A DNA stretch of 64,000 nt from Akkermansia muciniphila (lineage in GTDB: Bacteria > Verrucomicrobiota > Verrucomicrobiia > Opitutales > UBA953): the NCBI GenBank assembly GCA_943331445.1, contig CALQLO010000007.1:31208-95207 (forward strand), written 5' to 3'. Shown here in pieces: positions 54,312-62,458 of the stretch; within the stretch, counting starts at the first letter, position 1, and each line of letters starts with the position of its first letter. The notes below the pieces were generated by a model that did not search any database, was not told the DNA's origin, and worked only from the letters and a program-made list of their open reading frames with translations. A program made the translations under genes and the position numbers.

Positions 54312-55064
54312 ATGAAGACACCATTGCGCAAAATCCGGATCAGCCGACCCCGCAGCGAAGGTCCTTCGAAATTTAAAATAGCAGCGCTGACGCCCCACGA
54401 CCCGCTCGGCCCCAAGAAGCGGGTCCTCATCGTCGAAGATCAAGCCGCCATCTGCGAACTCGTCGCCGAAATGGTGCAGCATCTCCCGCTCTGCGAAGTC
54501 GCGGGCACCGCCTCGGACGGCACCCAGGCTGTCGAACAAGCGCTGCGTCTTCGGCCCGACATCTTAATTCTCGACGTCCTGATGCCGGGCGTCGGTGGCA
54601 TCGAGGTACTCCGCCGGCTGGGCCGCAATCTACCTGAGATGCGCGTGCTGATCTTCTCCGCGAAACAGGAGCCGCACATCATCCGCGCCCTGATGCAGGA
54701 AGGCGTCCATGGGTTCGTCAACAAATCCTCGCCTCTGTCAGAACTGCGCAAAGGGGTCGACGCGCTCGCCCGCGGCCTCACTTGGTTCAATGAAGATTTC
54801 AGCCGGACCGTCCGCCAGGCCCTCGCCTCTCCCGCCCAGCATGCCGACGGCGTCATCGACCTCCTCACCCCCCGCGAACGGGAAATCGCCGTCCTGATCG
54901 CCCGGAGCCACAGCAGCAAGGAGGTGGCAGGATTCCTCAGCATCAGCATCAAGACGGCCGAGAATCACCGAGCTAATCTCATGCGTAAACTCGGGGTGCG
55001 CGACGTGGCCGGCCTGGTCCGGTTCGTGGTCCGGCAAGGATTAGTCGATCCGTCGGGCGAGTAA
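54312..55064 (+). CDS. NarL/FixJ-type response regulator (upstream of two)
   Basis: A 250-residue DNA-binding response regulator with an N-terminal basic extension (RKIRISRPRSEG) of about 35 residues before the REC domain. REC has the acidic pair VEDQ, phospho-Asp in LILDVLMPG and the switch Lys in FVNKSS. The LuxR-type HTH is LTPREREIAVLIARSHSSKEVAGFLSISIKTAENHRANLMRKLGV. No histidine kinase is adjacent. It is about 70 bases upstream of a close paralogue on the same strand. The partner kinase and targets are unknown. Confidence 0.93.
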   Translation: MKTPLRKIRISRPRSEGPSKFKIAALTPHDPLGPKKRVLIVEDQAAICELVAEMVQHLPLCEVAGTASDGTQAVEQALRLRPDILILDVLMPGVGGIEVLRRLGRNLPEMRVLIFSAKQEPHIIRALMQEGVHGFVNKSSPLSELRKGVDALARGLTWFNEDFSRTVRQALASPAQHADGVIDLLTPREREIAVLIARSHSSKEVAGFLSISIKTAENHRANLMRKLGVRDVAGLVRFVVRQGLVDPSGE

Positions 55065-55135
55065 TATTTAACATAAAATGGCGGACTTTGTGTTCGCCCG
55101 CGTCCAGCCAGGGGGCAGAATCATCGCATCCCCCT

Positions 55136-55807
55136 ATGAAGACAACTTCCCGGAAGGCGAAAACCGTCGTGGTCGTGGAAGACCAAACAGCCATCTGCGA
55201 GATGATCATTGAGATGCTCGAGCTCCGCGGTGTCTACCGCGTCCTCGGCTCCACCGCCGACGGCACCGAAGGCCTCGCCCTCGCCAAACAGCTCAAACCT
55301 GATATCCTGATTCTCGACATCCTCCTGCCGGGCATCAGCGGCCTCGAAGTCCTCCGCCAACTTCACGACAAGCAGCCAGACCTCAAGGTGCTCGTCTTCT
55401 CGGGCAAATCCGAGAAGCAACTCGCGCGTGGCATGCTCTCACTCGGCGTCCGGGGCTTCGTCCCGAAGAGCGCTCGCCTATCCGAGCTCCGCCAAGCCGT
55501 CGACGCCGTGGCCGCTGGCGATACGTGGTTCAGCGAATCCTTCCAGCAGGCCATGACCGATGCCCTCACGGCGCCAGAAAGCGATGTCGACGCCAAAGGC
55601 ACCACGCTGACCGACCGGGAAAAAGAAATCGCCGTCCTGCTCGCCCAGAGCAACTCGAGTAAAGAAGTCGCCCAGAAACTTGATATCAGTGCCAAGACCG
55701 TGGAGAACCACCGCACGAATCTCATGCGCAAGCTCGGCGTCCATGATGTCGCCGGCGTCATTCGCTACGTGATCCGCCAAGGACTCTACGACCCGTCCGA
55801 CGCCTAA
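55136..55807 (+). CDS. NarL/FixJ-type response regulator (downstream of two)
   Basis: A 223-residue paralogue of the upstream regulator, starting at ATG 55136; an open frame from 55088 is unlikely. REC: VVVVEDQ, phospho-Asp in ILDILLPG, switch Lys in FVPKSA. HTH: LTDREKEIAVLLAQSNSSKEVAQKLDISAKTVENHRTNLMRKLGV. Compared with its neighbour it lacks the basic N-terminal extension and differs in the recognition helix (KLDISAKTVENHRT versus FLSISIKTAENHRA), so they may bind related but not identical sites. Its stop overlaps the convergent RluA stop by 4 bases. Confidence 0.93.
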   Translation: MKTTSRKAKTVVVVEDQTAICEMIIEMLELRGVYRVLGSTADGTEGLALAKQLKPDILILDILLPGISGLEVLRQLHDKQPDLKVLVFSGKSEKQLARGMLSLGVRGFVPKSARLSELRQAVDAVAAGDTWFSESFQQAMTDALTAPESDVDAKGTTLTDREKEIAVLLAQSNSSKEVAQKLDISAKTVENHRTNLMRKLGVHDVAGVIRYVIRQGLYDPSDA

Positions 55808-56652
55808 AGCCGGATTCGTAAGCGAGGGGAGATTGGCGTACTGCTTCCCCTGCGCGGTGCTTTCGCCCCTTTGCCCTTCGGTTCCTCTGCGGCGACCATG
55901 GCGTCCATGAATTCCGGAGGGATGGGTGCCGCCGCCTTGAATTCAATTTTTTCGCCCTGCCAGTCGAACGAAAGCTGCGTCGACTCTGCGTGCAGGAAAA
56001 GCCGTTTGAATCCGCGGGCTGACCCCACGGTCTTGTTGAAATCGAAATCTCCGTAGGTACGGTCGCCAAGAATCGGGTGACCGTGCGTTGAAGTCTGCAC
56101 GCGCAATTGGTGCGTCCGACCTGTCCGCGGTTCCAACTGGATGAGCGAAAGCGGCAAGGTCCCGCCCGCAGGACGCATCCATTGGTAAACGGTGACGGCC
56201 GGGGCGCCCGTCCCAGCCTCGGAACGAACCCCGCCCCCTGGACCCTTCGTCTTGGCCAACTGATCCTGCCACGTGCCACGCGGCGTGCGCAGGCCGCGCC
56301 CGCGGATGAGGGCCACGTATTTCTTCGAGACTTGCGAGCGCGCGAACATCTTTCGCACGACCGACGCCAAGCCTTCGTCGACGCTGAGCAGTAAGACGCC
56401 ACTCGTCGGTGAATCCAGACGGTTGAGCAGGTACACCCTCCGGATGCCGCCCTTGCCGTCGCGCACATGGAAGGCCTCTTCCTCAAGCGAGTAATTTCCT
56501 GTGATGAGAATCGTACCCTTCTCGGCCACTTCGCCGGGGTTCGGATGCGAGAGAATCCCATCGGGCTTCTCGACGGCAATCAAGCCGCAGTCATGCGTCT
56601 GCACCACGCGAACGCCGCGTCCAAAAGGAATCCAATCAGTGGCCAGGGTCAT
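55804..56652 (-). CDS. RluA-family pseudouridine synthase
   Basis: A 282-residue protein of the RluA superfamily, modifying uridines in rRNA or tRNA. The catalytic motif is NRLDSPTSG (usual HRLDxxTSG, here Asn instead of His), with LIAVEKPDGILSHP before it and RTGRTHQLRV and HPILGDRTYGD after it. No S4 domain precedes the catalytic domain, and a basic C-terminal tail (KGKGAKAPRRGSSTP) follows. Starts by overlapping the TonB-like stop as ATGA. Target uridine cannot be assigned. Confidence 0.93.
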   Translation of the reverse strand: MTLATDWIPFGRGVRVVQTHDCGLIAVEKPDGILSHPNPGEVAEKGTILITGNYSLEEEAFHVRDGKGGIRRVYLLNRLDSPTSGVLLLSVDEGLASVVRKMFARSQVSKKYVALIRGRGLRTPRGTWQDQLAKTKGPGGGVRSEAGTGAPAVTVYQWMRPAGGTLPLSLIQLEPRTGRTHQLRVQTSTHGHPILGDRTYGDFDFNKTVGSARGFKRLFLHAESTQLSFDWQGEKIEFKAAAPIPPEFMDAMVAAEEPKGKGAKAPRRGSSTPISPRLRIRL

Positions 56653-57596
56653 GGGGATAAATAATAGAAATGGATCCTCACCGTGTCACTCTCGCCAAAT
56701 TCCGCCACCATATCCGCCCGCCAAATATCAAAGGGAGCCGGCGCCATCACGGCGTCCTTGCAGGCCAGCGCCATCAGGCGAGGCACATTGGATTGATGAA
56801 TCGTCGCGTCGGTGACCGTGCCATCCCGATGTAACTTGAAGCTAACCAGGGCGGAGCCGCCCTCGACATATTCGAACCGCGATCGCTGGATGGTGCTCCA
56901 CCAGGCCGTTTGAATCGCCTCCATCATACGCTGGGTATAGTCGCCATAGTTACTGAACCGACAGTCGATGGAAACAACCCCGGCTCGGCTCGTGCCGACG
57001 GGATTCTTCAGGAGAAAGGAGGAAACGCCCGAGGGCACCCGCGCCTTTGGACGATTAGGATTCACCAGCGTGGGTGGGACATCGGCAGAGACTTTCGGCT
57101 GGGTTTCCCGTCCCTCCGCCGGGGCCGCCGCAGCTCCCGCGGTCTTCGGGGCCATCGCCACGGCCGGGGGAGGCGTCGGGGCAGGCGGGGTGAAAGCCTC
57201 GTCATTCATCCGTGGCCGCGCTTTGGCTACCACAATCTGCTCCGAGGTCCCGGCCGACTTGGGTAACGCTGACTTCGAAGGGATCAGCTCGGGCACTGGC
57301 TGGGCGACGGTCTGATTCTGGGCCGCAAAGAAAGGCGCCGTCTTCGGCACAGCCTGATTGGCCGCGCTATTAGCTTGGGCGAACCGCATCGAAGGCGGTA
57401 ACCGGGCTTCCTCCACCTTGATCGGCATCGTCAGCACCTCAACCGGATGAGCCAGAGAGAGTTTAGTCTGAAAACTCTGAGGGATTAGCCAGAGCAGGAG
57501 CAGATGGAGACCGAGCGAGACCAGCACCGCGATGGTCGCGGCCTGGTAGTCGAATACGTCATCATCCCGCACGCCCACCAAGTTAAGGAGGCGCAA
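56649..57596 (-). CDS. TonB/TolA-like energy-transducer protein
   Basis: A 315-residue protein with an N-terminal membrane anchor (ATIAVLVSLGLHLLLLWLIPQ), then a Pro/Ala/Lys-rich linker (residues 60-200) and a C-terminal domain with the TonB-like strand pattern (YTQRMMEAIQTAWWSTIQ, GSALVSFKLHRDGTVTDATIHQS, DTVRIHFYYLSP). No ExbB/ExbD or TonB-dependent receptor gene is next to it. The start is uncertain: 57596 is a TTG, and an internal GTG 18 or 24 bases in is possible. Between the secreted 303-residue protein and RluA genes in one operon. A TolA-type role in the envelope is equally possible. Confidence 0.75.
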   Translation of the reverse strand: MRLLNLVGVRDDDVFDYQAATIAVLVSLGLHLLLLWLIPQSFQTKLSLAHPVEVLTMPIKVEEARLPPSMRFAQANSAANQAVPKTAPFFAAQNQTVAQPVPELIPSKSALPKSAGTSEQIVVAKARPRMNDEAFTPPAPTPPPAVAMAPKTAGAAAAPAEGRETQPKVSADVPPTLVNPNRPKARVPSGVSSFLLKNPVGTSRAGVVSIDCRFSNYGDYTQRMMEAIQTAWWSTIQRSRFEYVEGGSALVSFKLHRDGTVTDATIHQSNVPRLMALACKDAVMAPAPFDIWRADMVAEFGESDTVRIHFYYLSP

Positions 57597-57622
57597 GCCA
57601 AGTTCAAGCGTGGTCAGAGCTA

Positions 57623-58534
57623 TTATCGGGCGCCAAACTCCCGGACCAATGCCTCCAGCGTCCGGCGACAGTCTTCGCGGGAGCCAATGACGACGTAGAG
57701 CTGAAAGGAGTAATCACCTGGCTTGATGGGTTCCGACTGCTTTAGCCGAAAGACACAGTTCCATTTTACGACTTGAGCATGGTCAAACTTAAACCGTCCG
57801 TAGCCGACCGGCGGCTGGCCCGCGGGCGGACGATCAGGCGTAAAAATGCCCATGGCATGGGTCCCCGAGGGCATCGAGAGCACAACGGGGTCGCGGATTT
57901 CGCCGTTCTGTCGCGCCAGGGGGACCAGGGTCGAAGTCTTCGCATCGAAGCGAAGCTCCTCGCTGAACGACCAGGGCATATAACCGGTCAGTGCCTCGAC
58001 TTGGAGGAACTTATGCGGACGGTCCGCCGGCACCGTAAAGGTCACTTTATAATCCAGCACATGATCCATGCCCGGGCGACCGATACTGACCTGCTTCGAA
58101 AGCACATAATTCGAGAGCAACTCGCGGTTTAAGGCCGCGTGCCCGCCCGACTTCATACCCGGCGCGAGCCAGTACGCCATCCGGCTGCGCGTCGAGAGGG
58201 TGCCATCCTTGAACGAGATCATTTCCAGACGGCTGGTCGACTTCGGCCCAAGCGCGTCCACCACGGAACCCGCTTCCGTCGGATTATAGCATTCGACATG
58301 ATAGACCCCGTCGATGTCGGCGTTGATGGCCGACTGCAGCTGGCGTCCGTGGTCGTGCGAATCAATGAACTCCACGCCCGCCCACTTCACGGAATCAATC
58401 GCGCCGGCCAGGCGGCTCGTGGTCTGAATCACCAGCGGCTTACCGCCGATAAAGCCCGAGAACTCCGCATCGCCGCTCACGACCGGCGCCTGCGCGAGCA
58501 CGCAGGCAGGGAGAAGCAAGAGGAGCGCTTTCAT
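57623..58534 (-). CDS. Exported protein of unknown function (galactose-mutarotase-like?)
   Basis: A 303-residue protein with a signal peptide (ALLLLLPACVLAQAP). The mature part alternates strands (SGFIGGKPLVIQTTSRLAGAIDSVKW, HECYNPTEAGSVVD, TSRLEMISFKDGTLSTRSRMAYWL) and is probably a beta-sandwich or supersandwich fold similar to galactose mutarotase-like domains, but no signature is firm. Starts overlapping the maf stop as ATGA and is followed by the TonB-like gene 27 bases on, so all four genes maf, this, TonB-like and rluA are an operon. Confidence 0.75.
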   Translation of the reverse strand: MKALLLLLPACVLAQAPVVSGDAEFSGFIGGKPLVIQTTSRLAGAIDSVKWAGVEFIDSHDHGRQLQSAINADIDGVYHVECYNPTEAGSVVDALGPKSTSRLEMISFKDGTLSTRSRMAYWLAPGMKSGGHAALNRELLSNYVLSKQVSIGRPGMDHVLDYKVTFTVPADRPHKFLQVEALTGYMPWSFSEELRFDAKTSTLVPLARQNGEIRDPVVLSMPSGTHAMGIFTPDRPPAGQPPVGYGRFKFDHAQVVKWNCVFRLKQSEPIKPGDYSFQLYVVIGSREDCRRTLEALVREFGAR

Positions 58535-59124
58535 GCGGTGAGCCTTTCGAGAATGCCGAGCGCAACGAGACGGGCCTTCACGAATTCGACCGGTAAGCCC
58601 ATAATCGTCGAGATGGGCTGCTGGAAATCGGCGATGATGATCTCCTTGCCCTGCTGGATGCCATAGGCGCCGGCCTTGTCCAAGGTGTTCACCAAGGACT
58701 GATAGCGCGTGATATCATCTTCGGAGAGCTCGCGGAAGCGCACCCAAGCGGTGACATCATGGGCCTCATCAATCCCCAGTGACGGACAAAGCAGGCACAC
58801 GCCGGTGTGGACGGTATGCTCCCGACCAGAAAGGCTTCGAAGCATCGCACGGGACTCGGCGAGGTCGGCCGGTTTATTCAAAGCGCGCGCTCCGAGCGCG
58901 ACGGTCGTATCGGAGCCAAGCACGAGCGCCTCCGGATGCAGACGGGAGACCGCCGCCGCCTTCAGGCGGGCGTTGTGCAGGACCATCTTCGCCGGGTCCG
59001 TCGTCGGGTCCTCATGCTCCGTCACCGCGGCCACCAACACCCGATGCGGGATGCCGGCCTCCCGGAGGAGTTCCGTGCGCCGAGGAGAAGCGGAGGCGAG
59101 GATGAGTTGCAGCGGCACAGACAC
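58531..59124 (-). CDS. maf: Maf-family nucleoside triphosphate pyrophosphatase
   Basis: Hydrolyses dTTP/UTP or modified nucleotides to monophosphates; prevents their incorporation. The 197-residue protein starts LILASASPRRTELLREAGI (family signature S-x-S-P-R-R), has VLGSDTTVALG (metal Asp), and ends in the GIQQGKEIIIADFQQPISTIMGLP segment conserved in Maf. Overlaps the next gene by ATGA. An open frame on the opposite strand passes through it but is not coding (see rejected). Precise nucleotide specificity cannot be judged. Confidence 0.94.
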   Translation of the reverse strand: MSVPLQLILASASPRRTELLREAGIPHRVLVAAVTEHEDPTTDPAKMVLHNARLKAAAVSRLHPEALVLGSDTTVALGARALNKPADLAESRAMLRSLSGREHTVHTGVCLLCPSLGIDEAHDVTAWVRFRELSEDDITRYQSLVNTLDKAGAYGIQQGKEIIIADFQQPISTIMGLPVEFVKARLVALGILERLTA

Positions 59125-59233
59125 GCCTGGATTCGAACTAAAAGCGGGGTCGATGACAATCGAAACACCCCATTCGTACCTTTCGGCTTGGGTTGCTCTT
59201 AGGCTTAATAAGGCTCTTATTAGTAACTACCCC

Positions 59234-62200
59234 ATGCCCTTGCGCCCTGCCACCCTCCTTGCGCTCAGCTTAGCGACCCTGCTGACCGGGGCCGGCGTAG
59301 TCCAGGCGGCGGACGAGGCACAGGCCGAGCAGGCCGTCGCCCTCCTCGATTCCCGTTGCTTCAAGTGCCACAGCCATGCCTCGGGCAAGAATAAGGGAGG
59401 CTTGGTCATGGACTCCCTCGCCGGCCTGACCACGGGTGGTGACGGTGGCGCGGCCCTGATTCCGGGCAATCCAGCCAAGAGCCTCTTCCTGCAGAATATC
59501 CTCTCGACCGACCCCGAGAAGATGATGCCGCCCAAAGGCGAACGTCTGACGAAAGACGAAGTCTCCCTCCTCCAAGACTGGGTTAAGTCCGGGGCGACCT
59601 GGCCCAAGAGTCGCACCAAGGCTCCCGTCGCCGGCCGCTACCTCCCCGGCACCATTGGCTCCAAGGAAAAAGGCTGGTGGGCTTACCAAGCCGTCCAGCG
59701 CCCTGAGCTTCCGGCTGGCAAGTCCGCGCACCCGATCGACCGCTTCATCGACGCACGTCTTGCCAAGGAAACCCTCACGCCCGCCGCCGAGGCTGACCGC
59801 TCCGTCCTCATCCGTCGTCTCACCTTCGACGTCACTGGCCTGCCGCCCTCACCCGATGAGGTCTCCGCTTTTGTCAAATCCACCGACCCGCTGGCCTATG
59901 AGAAACTCGTCGAGCGGCTCCTGGCTTCCCCCGCCTACGGCCAGCGGATGGCCCGCACGTGGCTCGACCTCGTCCGCTACGCCGATAGCGACGGCTTCCG
60001 CATCGACGATTTCCGCCCGACCGCTTGGCGCTACCGCGATTACGTCATCAAGGCGTACAATGACAACAAGCCCTACGATCGCTTCATTCAGGAACAGCTC
60101 GCCGGCGACGAACTCTTCCCCGGCGACACCCAAGCACTCACGGCCCTCGGCTACCTCCGCCACTGGATTTACGAGTATAACAACCGCGACGCCCGCAGTC
60201 AGTGGGAGAGCATCTTGAACGACCTAACCGACACCACGGGCGATGTCTTCCTCGGTGCCGGCATGCAGTGCGCCCGCTGCCATGACCACAAGTTCGACCC
60301 CATTCTGCAGCGCGACTACTTCGCCCTCCGGAGTTTCTTCACGAACACCCTGCCGGTCGAGAACCGCGCCGCCTGGACAACCCGGGCAGCCGGCGAGCAT
60401 GCCCGCAAACTGGCCATCTGGGAGAAGGAAACGAAATCGATCCGCGACGAGATCGCCTCCCTCGAGAAGAAATACCGCGACACCGCGACTAACGCCGCCG
60501 TGAAGATCTTCCCGGAAGATATCCAAGAGATGATCGCCAAGCCGGACGCTCAGCGCTCGCCTTACGAGCAGCAGATTACTGCGCTCGCTTGGCGTCAGGT
60601 CGACTACGAATACGCCCGGCTTGACCGCTCCATCAAGGGCGCCGATAGCGTGAAACACGCCGACTTGAAGCGCCAGCTAGCCGAACACGATAAGCAGAAG
60701 CCGGAAGATCCGCCCTTCGTGCTCGCTGTGCGCGAGACTGGCGCACTGGGCCTCGACGCGGTGATTCCCAAGAAGAACACCATCGTCCCGCCGGCCTTCC
60801 TCACGGTCCTTAGTGCCCAGTACCCAGCCGAAGCCGCCACCATCACGCCGCCCGCCGATGGTAGCTCCACCGGTCGCCGCACAGCACTCGCCCGCTGGCT
60901 GACCGCGCCATCAAACCCATTCACCGCCCGTCTCGCGATGAACCGTCTCTGGCAGCTCTGCTTCCGTCGCGGATTGACTCCCTACGCGAGCGACTTCGGC
61001 CGCCTCGGCGAACCGCCCTCCCACCCCGAGCTACTCGACTGGCTTTCAGCAGAATTCATGGCAAAGGGCTGGGACCAAAAGGCCATGCACCGACTCATCC
61101 TGACGAGTGCCGCCTATCGCCGCTCCTCCCAGCACCCTACCCCCAAGGAGGGCCAACTGAAGGATCCGCAGAACGTCCTGCTCTGGCGCTTCCAGCCTCA
61201 GCGCCTCGAAGCCGAGCAAATCCGCGACGCCGTCTTCGCCGCCGGCGGCGACCTGAAAACAGACAAGCAAGCTGGCCCAAGCGTCGTGTACGGCGAACCG
61301 GTGCGCAGCATCTTCACGCGCATCATGCGTAACAACCGCGACCCGCTGGCCGACGTCTTCGACGCACCGCAGTGGTTCAGCAGCGCCTCGTCCCGCGATG
61401 TCACCACGACCCCCATCCAGTCGCTCCTGCTGCTCAACAGCCCGTTCATGCTCAAGCGCGGCGAAATCCTCGCCACGCGCATCGCCAAGGAAGTCCCCAA
61501 GGATGAAGCCGCCCAAGTTCGCCGCCTCTACCAGGTGCTGTTCGCCCGCACGCCCACCGCAACCGAAGCCATGCGTGCTGCTGCGTTCCTCAAGGAAATA
61601 CGCTCCCAGAAGAATTCTTCGGCGGTGGCCGCCGCCGTCGCCAACGACTTCCTGCCAGAGAAGGTCCCGTTCCGCGATGGACAGGGTGCCCATCTCGATG
61701 CCGGCCACCGTAAGCCGTTCGTGGCCCGCGGCGCAACCGAAGCTGACCTCGCCCAAGGCTTCACCATCGAGGCCGTCATCGTCCCCCGCTCCGTCAGCGA
61801 CACCGCGGCCGTCCGCGTCATCGCCGCCCAGGTCGGCAAGGGCCAGACCGACGGCTATTGGCAGTTTGGCGTCACCGGCCAGAAATCGCGGCGGGCCCCG
61901 CGCGTGCTCGTGCTCCAGGCATTCGGTCCACTCCTCGACGGCACCTTCGGCGAAGCCGTCCAGTTCTCGAACCTACGCATCGAGATGAACAAACCCTACT
62001 TCGTCTCTGCCGCCGTGCGCTACGCGAATAAGCACACCCCAGGCGAAGTGAGCTTTACCCTCAAGGACCTCGCCAACGACGACGAGCCCTTACTCCATGA
62101 CCGCGTGGCCACCAGCCTCACCGGTGTCCTCACCGCAACCCAGCCGATCCAGCTCGGCGGCAAAGGTGCCGACCGCGAAAGTTCTTTCCATGGAGTGCTC

Positions 62201-62458
62201 GATGACGTCCGCCTGAGTGCCGGCACGCTCGATGACCAAGGGCTGCTTTACTCCAATGAAGATATCAAGCCGAGCGCCCTCGGCTTCTGGCGCTTCGAAA
62301 CCAAGACGGGCACGATGCGCGACTCTTCTGGTAAAGGTCGTGACCTAGCCATCGGTGAAGCTAAGGCCGCCGCCCCCGAAGCCAAGGCCGCTCAAGCACC
62401 ATTGGCCGCGCTCTGCCACGCTTTACTCAACTCCTCCGAATTCCTCTACGTCGAATGA
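59234..62458 (+). CDS. Exported PSD1 (DUF1549-DUF1553) c-type cytochrome with LamG
   Basis: A 1074-residue secreted protein, start ATG 59234, with a signal peptide (RPATLLALSLATLLTGAGVVQAA). The PSCyt1-type heme motif is RCFKCHSHASGKNKGG, then DUF1549 (HPIDRFIDARLAKE; TFDVTGLPPSPDEV; MARTWLDLVRYADSDGF; CARCHDHKFDPI, with a second CARCH site) and DUF1553 (RLAMNRLWQLCFRRGL; EQIRDAVFAAGGDL). A LamG-like sandwich (residues about 820-1040; GRDLAIGEAK tail) is inserted near the C-terminus. The last bases overlap the DUF1501 start as ATGA. Heme-linked oxidation of an unknown substrate is likely. Confidence 0.92.
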   Translation: MPLRPATLLALSLATLLTGAGVVQAADEAQAEQAVALLDSRCFKCHSHASGKNKGGLVMDSLAGLTTGGDGGAALIPGNPAKSLFLQNILSTDPEKMMPPKGERLTKDEVSLLQDWVKSGATWPKSRTKAPVAGRYLPGTIGSKEKGWWAYQAVQRPELPAGKSAHPIDRFIDARLAKETLTPAAEADRSVLIRRLTFDVTGLPPSPDEVSAFVKSTDPLAYEKLVERLLASPAYGQRMARTWLDLVRYADSDGFRIDDFRPTAWRYRDYVIKAYNDNKPYDRFIQEQLAGDELFPGDTQALTALGYLRHWIYEYNNRDARSQWESILNDLTDTTGDVFLGAGMQCARCHDHKFDPILQRDYFALRSFFTNTLPVENRAAWTTRAAGEHARKLAIWEKETKSIRDEIASLEKKYRDTATNAAVKIFPEDIQEMIAKPDAQRSPYEQQITALAWRQVDYEYARLDRSIKGADSVKHADLKRQLAEHDKQKPEDPPFVLAVRETGALGLDAVIPKKNTIVPPAFLTVLSAQYPAEAATITPPADGSSTGRRTALARWLTAPSNPFTARLAMNRLWQLCFRRGLTPYASDFGRLGEPPSHPELLDWLSAEFMAKGWDQKAMHRLILTSAAYRRSSQHPTPKEGQLKDPQNVLLWRFQPQRLEAEQIRDAVFAAGGDLKTDKQAGPSVVYGEPVRSIFTRIMRNNRDPLADVFDAPQWFSSASSRDVTTTPIQSLLLLNSPFMLKRGEILATRIAKEVPKDEAAQVRRLYQVLFARTPTATEAMRAAAFLKEIRSQKNSSAVAAAVANDFLPEKVPFRDGQGAHLDAGHRKPFVARGATEADLAQGFTIEAVIVPRSVSDTAAVRVIAAQVGKGQTDGYWQFGVTGQKSRRAPRVLVLQAFGPLLDGTFGEAVQFSNLRIEMNKPYFVSAAVRYANKHTPGEVSFTLKDLANDDEPLLHDRVATSLTGVLTATQPIQLGGKGADRESSFHGVLDDVRLSAGTLDDQGLLYSNEDIKPSALGFWRFETKTGTMRDSSGKGRDLAIGEAKAAAPEAKAAQAPLAALCHALLNSSEFLYVE

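Noticed and set aside
58709..59233. An in-frame 175-codon extension upstream of the PSD1 cytochrome gene
   Set aside because: It runs antisense through maf, contains no signal peptide and is Arg/Ser-rich. The ATG at 59234 begins a proper signal peptide and is the natural start.
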